A model generated the notes under the pieces. That model did not search any database, had not been told where the DNA came from, and saw only the letters and a list, made by a program, of their open reading frames with translations. Shown piece by piece: positions 8,882 through 17,339 of a DNA stretch of 64,000 bases. The stretch covers positions 62,001-126,000 of the forward strand of contig JBFWVF010000009.1 in NCBI GenBank assembly GCA_050246875.1, given 5' to 3'. Every line of letters begins with the position of its first letter. The stretch's first letter is position 1. The stretch is from SHWB01 sp050246875. Lineage in GTDB: Bacteria > Pseudomonadota > Alphaproteobacteria > UBA6615. The translations under genes were made by a program, and so were the position numbers.

Positions 8882-9514
8882 TCAGCCGGGCTGCTTGACC
8901 ACGCGCAGGTATGGCTTCTTCTCGTCCCAGCCGCCCGGGAACAGCTTCTGCGCGTCCTCGCGCGACAGCGACGGCAGGATGATGACGTCGTCGCCCGACT
9001 TCCAGTTCACCGGCGTCGCCACCTTGTGCTTGTCGGTCAGCTGCAGGCTGTCGATGACGCGCAGGATTTCCGAGAAGTTGCGCCCGGTCGAGGCCGGGTA
9101 GGTGATGGTCAGGCGCAGCTTCTTGTTCGGGTCGATGATGTAGACCGAGCGCACGGTCATGGTGTCCGAGGCGCTCGGATGGATCATGCCGTAGGCGTTC
9201 GACACCGACTTGTCCTTGTCGGCCAGCAGCGGGAAGTTCAGCGCGACGCCCTGGGTGTCCTGGATGTCCTTGGACCAGCTGGTGTGATCGGACAGGCCGT
9301 CGACGGACAGCCCGACGACCTTGACGTTGCGCTTGTCGAACTCGCCCTTGAGCTTCGCGACTTCGCCCAGTTCGGTGGTGCACACCGGCGTGAAGTCCTT
9401 GGGGTGCGAGAACAGCACGCCCCACGAATTGCCGAGGTAGGCGTGGAAGTCGATCTTTCCGGCCGTCGAGTCCTGCGTGAAGTTGGGAACGACGTCGCCG
9501 AGCATCAGTGCCAT
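8882..9514 (-). CDS. 1-Cys peroxiredoxin (Prx6 type)
   Basis: A 210-residue thiol peroxidase that reduces hydrogen peroxide and organic peroxides in the cytoplasm. The peroxidatic cysteine is C45 in DFTPVCTTELG, the exact Prx6-type signature. No second conserved Cys is present, which fits the 1-Cys mechanism. The C-terminal dimerisation region (TPVNWKSGDDVIILPSLS) is complete and length is normal for the subfamily. The gene stands alone between two terminator-like or short spacers. Regulation is not visible. Confidence 0.93.
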   Translation of the reverse strand: MALMLGDVVPNFTQDSTAGKIDFHAYLGNSWGVLFSHPKDFTPVCTTELGEVAKLKGEFDKRNVKVVGLSVDGLSDHTSWSKDIQDTQGVALNFPLLADKDKSVSNAYGMIHPSASDTMTVRSVYIIDPNKKLRLTITYPASTGRNFSEILRVIDSLQLTDKHKVATPVNWKSGDDVIILPSLSREDAQKLFPGGWDEKKPYLRVVKQPG

Positions 9515-9636
9515 GGCTTCTTCTCCGGGGTGGAATGGCCGGCGCGCCAGCGCATCGGCGCGGCATTCGGTGGCGGGAGTCTAGGACTGCTGCAGGGACG
9601 GGGCAACGGCGCCGCTGTGTTTATTCGCGTACTACA

Positions 9637-10317
9637 CTAGTAGTCGTGTTCCCTGATCTTCTCGGGGTTCCGCTCACGCCAGTGGGCGGCATGGTCGCGC
9701 AACGCCGCCATGATGCTCGACAGGCTGGTGTCGAGGTTGTTGGGCGAGATCACGGCCTCGCGCACGTCGCTTTCGCGCCAGGCGCGCTGGACGACCGCGA
9801 GCCAGCCCGGCCAGTCGGTCTCGACCGGCGGGCGATCGTTGAAGTGGACGATGACGTAGGCGCCGCGGCGATTGTGCAGCAGCGCCTGGATGGCCGTGCG
9901 CAGTCCCGGCCGCGACACCGACATCTGGGCGATGCGCTCCCAGGGCACGATGCCGAGGTGCCAGTTGCGCATGAAGATGCCGTTCGTGTCGATGACCAGT
10001 TGCGGTCGCCGGTCGCGCATGCGCCGGATGCACGACACGGCCCAGAGCAGCACGAAGAAGCCGATGACGCCGCCGAGCACGACGCGATCGGCGAGGAAGC
10101 CGCCCTGCTGCTCGAAGCGCTGCATCTCCTGCTGGGCCTCGCTCAACTCCTGCTGCCGCTCCGCCGGAAGTTCGCTTGTCGGCGTTTCGTCGAGGAAATG
10201 CGGGGCGAGGAAGATGAGCGCGATGAACGCCGTCATGACGACGAACTGCAGCGCAATGCGGCGGAGGTTATAGTGGGCGATCAGCGGGGCCGGCGCATCG
10301 CGCCCGGTGTCGGTCAT
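9637..10317 (-). CDS. Membrane protein of unknown function with PH-like domain
   Basis: A 226-residue protein I do not recognise by name. Residues 15-40 (IALQFVVMTAFIALIFLAP) and 78-97 (VVLGGVIGFFVLLWAVSCI) are transmembrane helices, separated by a Gln/Glu-rich probable coiled coil (ERQQELSEAQQEMQRFEQQ). The rest (RPQLVIDTNGIFMRNWHLGIVPWERIAQMSVSR) looks like the bacterial PH domain that follows paired TM helices in many small membrane proteins. I chose the ATG at 10317 because the longer frame overlaps hemB. It lies 25 bp after hemB on the same strand. Its role is unknown. Confidence 0.65.
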   Translation of the reverse strand: MTDTGRDAPAPLIAHYNLRRIALQFVVMTAFIALIFLAPHFLDETPTSELPAERQQELSEAQQEMQRFEQQGGFLADRVVLGGVIGFFVLLWAVSCIRRMRDRRPQLVIDTNGIFMRNWHLGIVPWERIAQMSVSRPGLRTAIQALLHNRRGAYVIVHFNDRPPVETDWPGWLAVVQRAWRESDVREAVISPNNLDTSLSSIMAALRDHAAHWRERNPEKIREHDY

Positions 10318-10342
10318 GGGGGCGTTCCGATCGGGGAAGGGG

Positions 10343-11359
10343 TCAACCGGCGACGAGCCGGCGCGCGGCGGCGACCGCGAAGTAGGTGAGAATGCCGTCG
10401 GCGCCGGCACGGCGAAATCCAGTCAGCATTTCCATCATCGCGCGCTCGCCGTCGATGGCGCCGTGCATGGCGGCAAAGGCCAGCATCGCGTACTCGCCCG
10501 ATACGTTGTAGGCGTATGTCGGCAGGCCAAAGCGCTGTTTGACCCGCCACAGTACGTCAAGATACGGCAGGCCGGGCTTCACCATCACCATGTCGGCACC
10601 CTCGGCGATGTCGAGGGCGACCTCGCGCAGGGCCTCGTCGGTGTTGGCCGGGTCCATCTGGTAGGTCGCCTTCGAGGCGCCCTTGAGGAAGCCGGCGCTG
10701 TCGATGGCGTCGCGGAATGGGCCGTAATAGGCCGAGGCGTACTTCGCGGCGTAGGACATCAGCATGGTTTGCTGATGCCCGGCGGCATCAAGCGCCTTGC
10801 GCAGCGCGCCGATCCGCCCGTCCATCATGTCCGACGGCGCGATGATGTCGCAGCCCGCCTCGACCTGCACGAGGGCCTGGCGCACCAGCGCCTCGACGGT
10901 CAGGTCGTTGGCCACCTCGTCGTCGATGACGAGGCCGTCATGGCCATCGGCGTTGAAAGGATCGAGGGCGACGTCGCACAGCACGCCGAGATTCGGGTGC
11001 GCCGCCTTCACCGCACGCACCGCGCGGCAGACGAGGTTGTCGGGATTCCACGCCTCCTCGCAGGTCGGCGTCTTCCGCGCCGGGTCGACGGCGGGAAACA
11101 GGGCGATGACCGGGATGCCCAGCTCTTTCGCCTCGCCGGCCGCGTCGACCAGCGCCGGAATGGTCAGGCGGTCGACACCGGGCATCGCGGCGATGGGTGT
11201 CCGCGCCTCCGGCCCCTCGCCGACGAACACCGGCCAGATCAGGTCGTCGACCGACAGCCGCGTCTCGCGCACCAGGCGCCGCGTCCAGTCGTGCCGCCGC
11301 AGGCGGCGCATGCGGACTTGCGGAAAGGCGCCGGTCGGTGTCGTCGGTCCCTCGGCCAT
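10343..11359 (-). CDS. hemB: Delta-aminolevulinic acid dehydratase (porphobilinogen synthase)
   Basis: A 338-residue enzyme that condenses two 5-aminolevulinate molecules to porphobilinogen, the second step of tetrapyrrole synthesis. The two active-site lysines are K206 (SYAAKYAS) and K261 (MVMVKPGLPY), the latter forming the Schiff base. At the metal site the sequence reads DVALDPFNADGHDG (D129, D133, D141), the Asp-rich version used by Mg/K-dependent enzymes in place of the Cys triad of zinc enzymes. The ATG at 11359 has a GGAG box; the upstream extension is Arg-rich and overlaps the LysR gene region. Confidence 0.95.
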   Translation of the reverse strand: MAEGPTTPTGAFPQVRMRRLRRHDWTRRLVRETRLSVDDLIWPVFVGEGPEARTPIAAMPGVDRLTIPALVDAAGEAKELGIPVIALFPAVDPARKTPTCEEAWNPDNLVCRAVRAVKAAHPNLGVLCDVALDPFNADGHDGLVIDDEVANDLTVEALVRQALVQVEAGCDIIAPSDMMDGRIGALRKALDAAGHQQTMLMSYAAKYASAYYGPFRDAIDSAGFLKGASKATYQMDPANTDEALREVALDIAEGADMVMVKPGLPYLDVLWRVKQRFGLPTYAYNVSGEYAMLAFAAMHGAIDGERAMMEMLTGFRRAGADGILTYFAVAAARRLVAG

Positions 11360-11445
11360 GACAACTCCAGATGCCCGCGTACGGCCACCCCGGCGCCGGC
11401 GGCCGCGACCATAACCGGCGGCGCGGGTGGCGCCAACCGGGTGGG

Positions 11446-12402
11446 CTATTCGTCGCTGTCGGAGCGGTCGGACGGAACGAGCGTGTCCCACTCGGCCGTG
11501 TTGCGCGCGAGCTCGGCCTCCAGGGCATCTGCGAACAGCCTCGCCGGGGGCGAGAGCGGGTGCTGGGTGCGGCGGATCAGCATGTAGGCGTAGGGAATTG
11601 ACGGTTTCACGATCGGGTTGATCTGCATGCGCTCGGGGATGTGATGCTCGCGACGGACCTCGCCGATCATCGCCGTCATCGGCTGGATCGAGGCCCAGTC
11701 CGACTGGGCGACCAGCCAGAAGGTCGCGAGGATGCCGTCGAGTTCCATCACCTGCTGGATTCTGACGCCCTCGGTGTGGAAGTACTGTTCGAGCGTCGCC
11801 CGCCGGCTGTTGAACAGCGCCGGCAGGACCAGCTTCAGCGGGGGCAGTTCGGCCAGTCGGACCGGCTGGCGCGGCGCGAGCCCCAGCTTCGGGCCGCAGA
11901 CCAGAATTTCGTGGTCGCGGGCGATCAGCCGCGATTCCAGACCGACCTGCGGATTGTGCTGGGGGACGACGGCGAAATCGAGCGAACCGTCGAGAACGCC
12001 CTCGGTCACCGCCTGGATATAGCCCTCGAATATGTGCAGGTCGACGTTGGGATAGCGTTGGGTGAAATCGATGAGAACATTGGCCAGGCCGCCGCGCGAC
12101 AGCGACGGAATGACGCCCATGCGGAGCTTGCCGTAGACGTGGCCGGCCAGGGACTGGACTTCCTCCTCGGCCGAACGGGCCGCGTTGAGGATCGGCAGGC
12201 AGCGGCTATAGTAGACGCGGCCGGCCGGGGTCGGCGTGACGCCCTGGGGGCCGCGTTCGAACAGCCGCAGCCCAAGGCGTTCCTCGAGGTTGCGGATCTG
12301 CATCGAAAGGCCCGACTGCGTGGCATTTTCCCGCGCGGCGGCGGCGGAGAAGGAGCCCTCCTCGTAGACCGACACGAAGGCGCGCATTTGCCTGAAGTTC
12401 AC
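11446..12402 (-). CDS. LysR-family transcriptional regulator
   Basis: A 318-residue LysR-type regulator. Residues 1-60 are the winged helix-turn-helix (MNFRQMRAFVSVYEEGSFSA, then ATQSGLSMQIRNLEERLG and LFERGPQGVTPTPAG). The remaining residues form the two-lobed effector domain (KLRMGVIPSLSRGGLANVL, DFAVVPQH). It is read divergently from the first flavin monooxygenase gene across a 206-bp AT-rich region containing a LysR-like dyad, the classic layout for regulation of the neighbouring catabolic genes. The inducer is unknown. Confidence 0.93.
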   Translation of the reverse strand: MNFRQMRAFVSVYEEGSFSAAAARENATQSGLSMQIRNLEERLGLRLFERGPQGVTPTPAGRVYYSRCLPILNAARSAEEEVQSLAGHVYGKLRMGVIPSLSRGGLANVLIDFTQRYPNVDLHIFEGYIQAVTEGVLDGSLDFAVVPQHNPQVGLESRLIARDHEILVCGPKLGLAPRQPVRLAELPPLKLVLPALFNSRRATLEQYFHTEGVRIQQVMELDGILATFWLVAQSDWASIQPMTAMIGEVRREHHIPERMQINPIVKPSIPYAYMLIRRTQHPLSPPARLFADALEAELARNTAEWDTLVPSDRSDSDE

Positions 12403-12444
12403 GGTTTCCGCCCCGGCGCCTATAAGAAAATCTGATCCATCGCA

Positions 12445-12460
12445 TAATAAGTTATCATTA
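12445..12460. promoter_or_regulatory. Candidate LysR operator
   Basis: An imperfect dyad, TAATAAGTTATCATTA, containing the T-N11-A spacing typical of LysR boxes, sits in an AT-rich patch of otherwise GC-rich DNA, 43 bp upstream of the lysR start and 149 bp upstream of the divergent monooxygenase start. It is the only such element in this 206-bp spacer. Confidence 0.4.
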
Positions 12461-12608
12461 GGTTTCGTGGCAAAGAATCCCTTATCGTCAAGTGGTACCG
12501 CGGTGGCTTATGCAGTCGGCCGCGCACCTGTTTTCCTTTGCCCACAGTCGTGGGCCGGGTGCCGGACAAGGCAGACACGCCGGGGCTGCGCCCCGCGGGA
12601 GGTTTTCG

Positions 12609-13730
12609 ATGCGGCTTGGCTACTTCACGATGCCGGTGCATCCGCTGCACCGCAGTCACACCGAGACCCTCAAGGAGGATCGCGAGGCGATCATCCTGTG
12701 CGACGAGTTGGGCTTCCATGACGCCTTCGTTGGCGAGCACCTGACGGACAAGGCCGAGAACATCACCAACTCGATGCTGTTTCAGGCCACGCTGATTCCG
12801 GTGACGAAGCAGATCAAGCTGGCGACCGGCACGACCAACCTGTCGCACATGCATCCGACGCTCGTCGCGGTCCATGCGGCGATGTTCGACCATCTCGCCG
12901 AGGGACGATTCATTCTGGGCATCAGCCCGGGCGCGCTGCCGTCGGATGCCGAGGCCCTCGGCATCCTCGACGAGGACCGCAACCGGATGTTCGCCGAGGC
13001 GATCGACACCATCCTGGCGATCTGGGAGGGCGAGCCGCCGTACAACATCGACCTGCCGGACAACCGGTTCAAGGTGTCGACGCAGAAGACCCTCATGGAG
13101 TCGATCGGCGTCGGCATCATGCCGAAGCCCTATCAGAAGCCGCGGCCGGAGATCGTCGGCACGGTCGTCGCGCCGTTCTCCAAGGGCGTCGTGCAGATGG
13201 GCATGCGCGACTTCCACCCGCTGTCGGGCAATTTTCTCCTTCCCCAATGGGTCAAGACGCACTGGGACAACTACCGCGAAGGCAAGGAGAAGGTCGGCAT
13301 CAAGGCCGACATCGCGGACTGGCGCGTCGCCCGCACCATCTTCGTCGCCGACGACGACAAGGTCGCGCGCCGCTATGCCCGCGAGGATGCGAACAGCCCG
13401 TACACGTTCTACTACAATCAGATTTTCACCAAGCTGAAGCACGCCAACCGGCACGCGGTGTTCAAGGAATACCGCGAGCAGCCGGACAGCGAGCTGACCA
13501 TGGATTTCATCTGCGACCGTCTGGTCGTCCAGGGCAGCGTGAACAGCGTGGTGGACCAGCTTCTCGCCTTCCGCGAGAAGACCGGCGACTTCGGCGAGCT
13601 TGTCTACGCAGGCATGGACCATGTCGATCGCGATCTCGCGCGGCGGTCCATGGTCCTGATGGCCGAGGAAGTGATGCCGCGGTTGAACGCCGCGATCGCC
13701 CGTGAGCGTGGCGCGAAGGCGGCAGAGTAA
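12609..13730 (+). CDS. Luciferase-like flavin-dependent monooxygenase (LLM class), first of four
   Basis: A 373-residue bacterial-luciferase-fold (TIM barrel) oxidoreductase, the family that uses reduced FMN or F420. Typical elements are MRLGYFTMPVHP at the first strand, CDELGFHDAFVGEHL, KLATGTTNLSHMHPTLVA and LAEGRFILGISPG. It differs clearly from the three following paralogues and belongs to a separate subfamily, with a long insert around NRFKVSTQKTLMESIGVGI. The ATG at 12609 follows GGGAGG; a longer frame from 12492 adds non-homologous residues. It is the first gene downstream of the divergent lysR, and the next gene begins 22 bp after its stop. The substrate is unknown. Confidence 0.88.
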   Translation: MRLGYFTMPVHPLHRSHTETLKEDREAIILCDELGFHDAFVGEHLTDKAENITNSMLFQATLIPVTKQIKLATGTTNLSHMHPTLVAVHAAMFDHLAEGRFILGISPGALPSDAEALGILDEDRNRMFAEAIDTILAIWEGEPPYNIDLPDNRFKVSTQKTLMESIGVGIMPKPYQKPRPEIVGTVVAPFSKGVVQMGMRDFHPLSGNFLLPQWVKTHWDNYREGKEKVGIKADIADWRVARTIFVADDDKVARRYAREDANSPYTFYYNQIFTKLKHANRHAVFKEYREQPDSELTMDFICDRLVVQGSVNSVVDQLLAFREKTGDFGELVYAGMDHVDRDLARRSMVLMAEEVMPRLNAAIARERGAKAAE

Positions 13731-13752
13731 AAAACAGAATGGAGGTTGTGCG

Positions 13753-14817
13753 ATGAAGTTCGGATTGTTCGGTGGTGCACAGGCGGTGCCTGGCGAGGCG
13801 GTGACAGAGGCGACGCTCGGCTACCACGAGTATGGCGAGTACATCCGCCTGGCGGAGAAGATCGGCTACAGCAGCGCCTGGCTGGTCGAGCACCACTTCA
13901 CGGGCTTCTCGCAGCTCTCCGCGACGCTCAACTACATCTCCTATCTCGCCGGCCGCACGTCGACCATCCGGCTCGGCACGGCGGTGACCGTGGTGCCGTG
14001 GCACAACCCGATCCTGCTCGCCGAGCAGGTGGCGACCATCGATCAGCTCTCCAAGGGCCGCTTCGACTTCGGCGTCGGCAAGGGTTACCGCTTCAACGAG
14101 TTCCACGGCTTCAACATCGATCCGGCCGAGCTGGGACCGATCTACGAAGAGGCGATGGGGCTGCTGAAGCGCGCCTTCACCGAGACGGACCGCTGGTCCT
14201 ACAAGTCCGATCGCTGGCAGTTCAACGACATCATCGTCGAGCCGCCGGTGGTGCAGAAGCCGTACCCGCCGTTGTGGCAGGGCGCCGGCTCCGAAGGCTC
14301 CATCCGCAAGGCCGCGCAGGAAGGCTACAATCTGTTGCTGGACCAGATGGCGCCGTTCGACCTCGTCGGCGAGCGCGTGAAGATCTTCCAGGACGAGTGC
14401 GCCAAGGTCGGTCGCCCGTACGATCCATATGCCATCGGCATCACGCGCGGCCTGCTGGTCGCCAATGACGAGAAGGAGCGGGAGTACAAGCACAGCTTCC
14501 GCAACAAGTTCATCAACGGCGTGCAGACACTGGCGAAGGATCCTCGGCTGCAGGCCCGCGCCTTCAACCCGACGGCGAGCAGCCTCGATGCGCGCGAGAT
14601 TTCCGAGCGGAGCGCCATCATCGGCAACAGCCAGGAGATGGCCGACCGGGTCGGCCGGCTCTACGACGTCGGCATCCGCCAGATGTTCCTGCACGACCTG
14701 TGCGCCGACCACAGCCGGCTGAACGAGGCATTGCACCAGTTCGGCGAGGAGGTCATGCCCCACTTCACCGACGACCGGAAGATCGGCGGCGAGCGCAAGG
14801 CGGTGGCGGCGGAATAG
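13753..14817 (+). CDS. Luciferase-like flavin-dependent monooxygenase, tandem paralogue A
   Basis: A 354-residue LLM-class protein beginning MKFGLFGGAQAVPGE. Barrel motifs include WLVEHHFTGFSQLSATLNY, IRLGTAVTVVPWHNPILLAE, LSKGRFDFGVGKGYRFNEF and VEPPVVQKPYPPLWQG. By eye it is very close to the protein at 16197 and somewhat less to that at 14993, so the three arose by local duplication. The ATG at 13753 has GGAGG nine bases upstream and the gene is 22 bp after the preceding monooxygenase, so these two are co-transcribed. A factor-independent terminator follows. No flavin reductase gene is adjacent; reduced flavin must come from elsewhere. Confidence 0.88.
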   Translation: MKFGLFGGAQAVPGEAVTEATLGYHEYGEYIRLAEKIGYSSAWLVEHHFTGFSQLSATLNYISYLAGRTSTIRLGTAVTVVPWHNPILLAEQVATIDQLSKGRFDFGVGKGYRFNEFHGFNIDPAELGPIYEEAMGLLKRAFTETDRWSYKSDRWQFNDIIVEPPVVQKPYPPLWQGAGSEGSIRKAAQEGYNLLLDQMAPFDLVGERVKIFQDECAKVGRPYDPYAIGITRGLLVANDEKEREYKHSFRNKFINGVQTLAKDPRLQARAFNPTASSLDAREISERSAIIGNSQEMADRVGRLYDVGIRQMFLHDLCADHSRLNEALHQFGEEVMPHFTDDRKIGGERKAVAAE

Positions 14818-14843
14818 ACCACCCGCCGCACGGCTGGTTAGGG

Positions 14844-14875
14844 AAAGGCCCCGCCCTGGCGGGGCCTTTTCTCTT
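14844..14875 (+). terminator. Rho-independent terminator
   Basis: An 11-bp perfect stem (AAGGCCCCGCC at 14845-14855 with GGCGGGGCCTT at 14858-14868) ends in TTTTCTCTTT. It lies 27 bp after the stop of paralogue A and separates it from paralogue B. Confidence 0.85.
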
Positions 14876-14992
14876 TGGGGCGTCTTACTGTGCGAGCCAG
14901 AAGGGGGGCTGCGGGGTGGTCCTGCCGGGCCGGATAGTGGGATAAGGCCGGACAGGCGACGCGACCAGACGTTCTGCCACGGGAGGGCGCAA

Positions 14993-16051
14993 ATGAAGTT
15001 CGGACTGTTCGGCGGTGCCGGAGCGACGCCCGAGGACGTCGTCACCGAGGCGTCGCTCGGCTACCACGAGTATAGCGACTACATCGTGCTGGCCGAGAAG
15101 CTGGGCTATGCCAGCGCCTGGCTGGCCGAGCACCACTTCACCGGCTTCTCCCAGCTGTCCGCGACGCTCAACTACATCGCCTATCTGGCGGCGCGGACCT
15201 CGACCATCCGCCTCGGCTCGGCGGTCATCGTGGTGCCGTGGCACAACCCGATCCTGCTGGCCGAGCAGATCGCCACCGTCGACCAGCTCTCGCGGGGCCG
15301 CTACGACTGCGGCATCGGCAAGGGCTACCGCTACAACGAGTTCCACGGCTTCAACCTCGATCCGGCTGCGGCCAGCGGCATCTACGAGGAGGCGGTGGAG
15401 ATCATCAAGCGCTCGTTCACGGAGACCGAGCGATGGTCCTACAAGTCCGACCGCTGGCAGTTCAACGACATCATCGTCGAGCCGCCGGTGGTGCAGAAGC
15501 CGTACCCGCCGATGTGGCTGGGCGCGGCCTCGCTGGATTCGATCCGCCGTGCCGCCCAGCAGGACTACAAGCTGCTGCTCGACCAGACGGCGACATTCGA
15601 GGCCATCGCCGAGCGGGTGAAGATCTACCGCGAGGAGCTGGAGCGTCTCGGCAAGCCGTTCGACCCGTATTCGGTTGGCGTCACGCGCGGCCTGATGGTT
15701 GCCAACACGGCCGAGGCACGTGCCCGCCAGCACGCGCGTCGCGGCCAGCTGTTCACCGGGATCCAGGTGCTGACGCGCGACCCGCGGCTGCAGGCCCGCA
15801 CCTTCGGGCCGGCCGGCGGCGGCGATCCCGTCGAAATGTCCGAGGCCGGCGCCATCATCGGCAACAGTCAGGAGATGGTCGACCGCATCGGCCGCCTGCA
15901 CGACGCGGGGGTGAGGCTGGTGCTGCTGTGCGACGTCAGCCCCGACCACCAGTCGATGACCGATCATCTGCGTCAGGTGGCCGAGGAGGTGATGCCGCAC
16001 TTCGCCGAAGATCAGCCGGCCAAGGGCGCGCGCAAGGCGGCGGCGGAATAG
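14993..16051 (+). CDS. Luciferase-like flavin-dependent monooxygenase, tandem paralogue B
   Basis: A 352-residue LLM-class protein starting MKFGLFGGAGATPED, preceded by a GGGAGG box. It shares the family motifs with its neighbours (WLAEHHFTGFSQLSATLNY, IVVPWHNPILLAEQIA, EPPVVQKPYPPMWLG) but is the most diverged of the three tandem copies, differing through the C-terminal third (ARARQHARRGQLFTGIQVL). A strong terminator upstream means it probably has its own promoter within 14876-14992. Conservation of the barrel core suggests it is functional with altered substrate preference, which is inference. Confidence 0.87.
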   Translation: MKFGLFGGAGATPEDVVTEASLGYHEYSDYIVLAEKLGYASAWLAEHHFTGFSQLSATLNYIAYLAARTSTIRLGSAVIVVPWHNPILLAEQIATVDQLSRGRYDCGIGKGYRYNEFHGFNLDPAAASGIYEEAVEIIKRSFTETERWSYKSDRWQFNDIIVEPPVVQKPYPPMWLGAASLDSIRRAAQQDYKLLLDQTATFEAIAERVKIYREELERLGKPFDPYSVGVTRGLMVANTAEARARQHARRGQLFTGIQVLTRDPRLQARTFGPAGGGDPVEMSEAGAIIGNSQEMVDRIGRLHDAGVRLVLLCDVSPDHQSMTDHLRQVAEEVMPHFAEDQPAKGARKAAAE

Positions 16052-16196
16052 CCGACTGTGACGCATAGCGCCCGTGCGCGCAGGGGGTAACGGACCCAAC
16101 CTTCGTCCGCGACCGCGATGGCCGGCGGTGCTAGACTTGGCCGATTCCTGCGGGGGCCACGGCGTCGCTCGCGGTGCACGGTGCGGAGGCTTGGCG

Positions 16197-17267
16197 ATGA
16201 AGTTCGGACTGTTCGGCGGCGCGCAGGCGACACCCGGCGACGTCATTACCGAAGCCGTGCTCGGCTATCACGAGTATGGCGACTACGTGCAGCTCGCCGA
16301 GAAGCTCGGCTACTCGCATGTCTGGCTGGTGGAGCACCACTTCACCGGCTTCGCGCAGCTCTCGGCGACGCTGAACTACATCTCCTACCTTGCCGGTCGG
16401 ACCTCGAAGATCCGGCTTGGCACGGCCGTCACGGTCATCCCCTGGCACAACCCGATCCTGCTCGCCGAGCAGGTGGCGACCATCGACCAGCTCTCGAAGG
16501 GCCGCTTCGACTTCGGCATCGGCAAGGGTTACCGCTTCACCGAGTTCCACGGCTTCAACATCGATCCGGCCGACCTCAACTCGATCTACGAAGAGGCGAT
16601 GGCGCTGATCAAGCGGTCGTTCACCGAGACCGACCGCTGGTCCTACAAGTCCGACCGCTACACCTTCAACGACATCATCGTCGAGCCGCCGGTCGTGCAG
16701 AAGCCGTACCCGCCGATGTGGCAGGGCGCGGCGTCGCCGGACTCGATCCGCAAGGCGGCGCGCGACGGCTACAACCTTCTGCTCGACCAGCATTCGCCGT
16801 TCACGGCTGTCGACGAGAAGGTCAAGATTTTCCAGGACGAGTGCGCCAAGGTGGGGCGCAAGTACGACCCGTACTCGATCGGCGTGACGCGCGGCCTGAT
16901 GGTGGCCAACGACGAGAAGGAGCGGGAGTACAAGCACTACTACCGCAGCCGCTTCATCACCGAGGTGCAGACGCTGACGAAGAACCCCTCGCTGGGCGAG
17001 AAGGCGTTCACCGGCGGCAACGCGCACCGCGCCGGCAACCCGCGCGACATGTCGGAAGCCGCGGCGATCATCGGCAACGGCCAGGAGATGGTCGATCGTA
17101 TCGGCAAGCTCTACGACGCCGGCATCCGGCAGGTGTTCATGCACGACCTGACGGCGTCGCGCGAGAAGCTCAACGAGGCGCTGCACCAGTTCTCGGCGGA
17201 TGTGATGCCGCACTTCGCCGACGACGCCAAGGTCGGTGCGCGCCGTCAGGCTGCCGCCGCCGAATAG
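16197..17267 (+). CDS. Luciferase-like flavin-dependent monooxygenase, tandem paralogue C
   Basis: A 356-residue LLM-class protein (MKFGLFGGAQATPGD). It is nearly superimposable on paralogue A over its whole length, including KSDRYTFNDIIVEPPVVQKP, ITRGL/VTRGL and the tail (HQFSADVMPHFADD). I chose the ATG at 16197, which follows GCGGAGGC; an in-frame upstream extension has no similarity to the paralogues. A 145-bp spacer separates it from paralogue B, and a 12-bp-stem terminator follows. Cofactor (FMN or F420) and substrate cannot be assigned from sequence. Confidence 0.88.
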   Translation: MKFGLFGGAQATPGDVITEAVLGYHEYGDYVQLAEKLGYSHVWLVEHHFTGFAQLSATLNYISYLAGRTSKIRLGTAVTVIPWHNPILLAEQVATIDQLSKGRFDFGIGKGYRFTEFHGFNIDPADLNSIYEEAMALIKRSFTETDRWSYKSDRYTFNDIIVEPPVVQKPYPPMWQGAASPDSIRKAARDGYNLLLDQHSPFTAVDEKVKIFQDECAKVGRKYDPYSIGVTRGLMVANDEKEREYKHYYRSRFITEVQTLTKNPSLGEKAFTGGNAHRAGNPRDMSEAAAIIGNGQEMVDRIGKLYDAGIRQVFMHDLTASREKLNEALHQFSADVMPHFADDAKVGARRQAAAAE

Positions 17268-17295
17268 GTCCGGCGATCCGTCGCCGGAGGTTGCG

Positions 17296-17330
17296 AGGGC
17301 CCTGTCCGCCGGACAGGGCCCTTCGCGTTT
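17296..17330. terminator. Bidirectional terminator between convergent genes
   Basis: A perfect 12-bp stem, AGGGCCCTGTCC (17296-17307) with GGACAGGGCCCT (17311-17322), closes on a 3-base loop and is followed by TCGCGTTT. It lies between the convergent monooxygenase and metY genes and can serve both. Confidence 0.8.
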
Positions 17331-17339
17331 GTGCCGGCG

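Noticed and set aside
13507..17213. Minus-strand open frames of 360-512 codons across the flavin monooxygenase genes
   Set aside because: They lie wholly or mostly antisense to the monooxygenases and repeat only because the sense genes are duplicated. Composition is non-protein-like.
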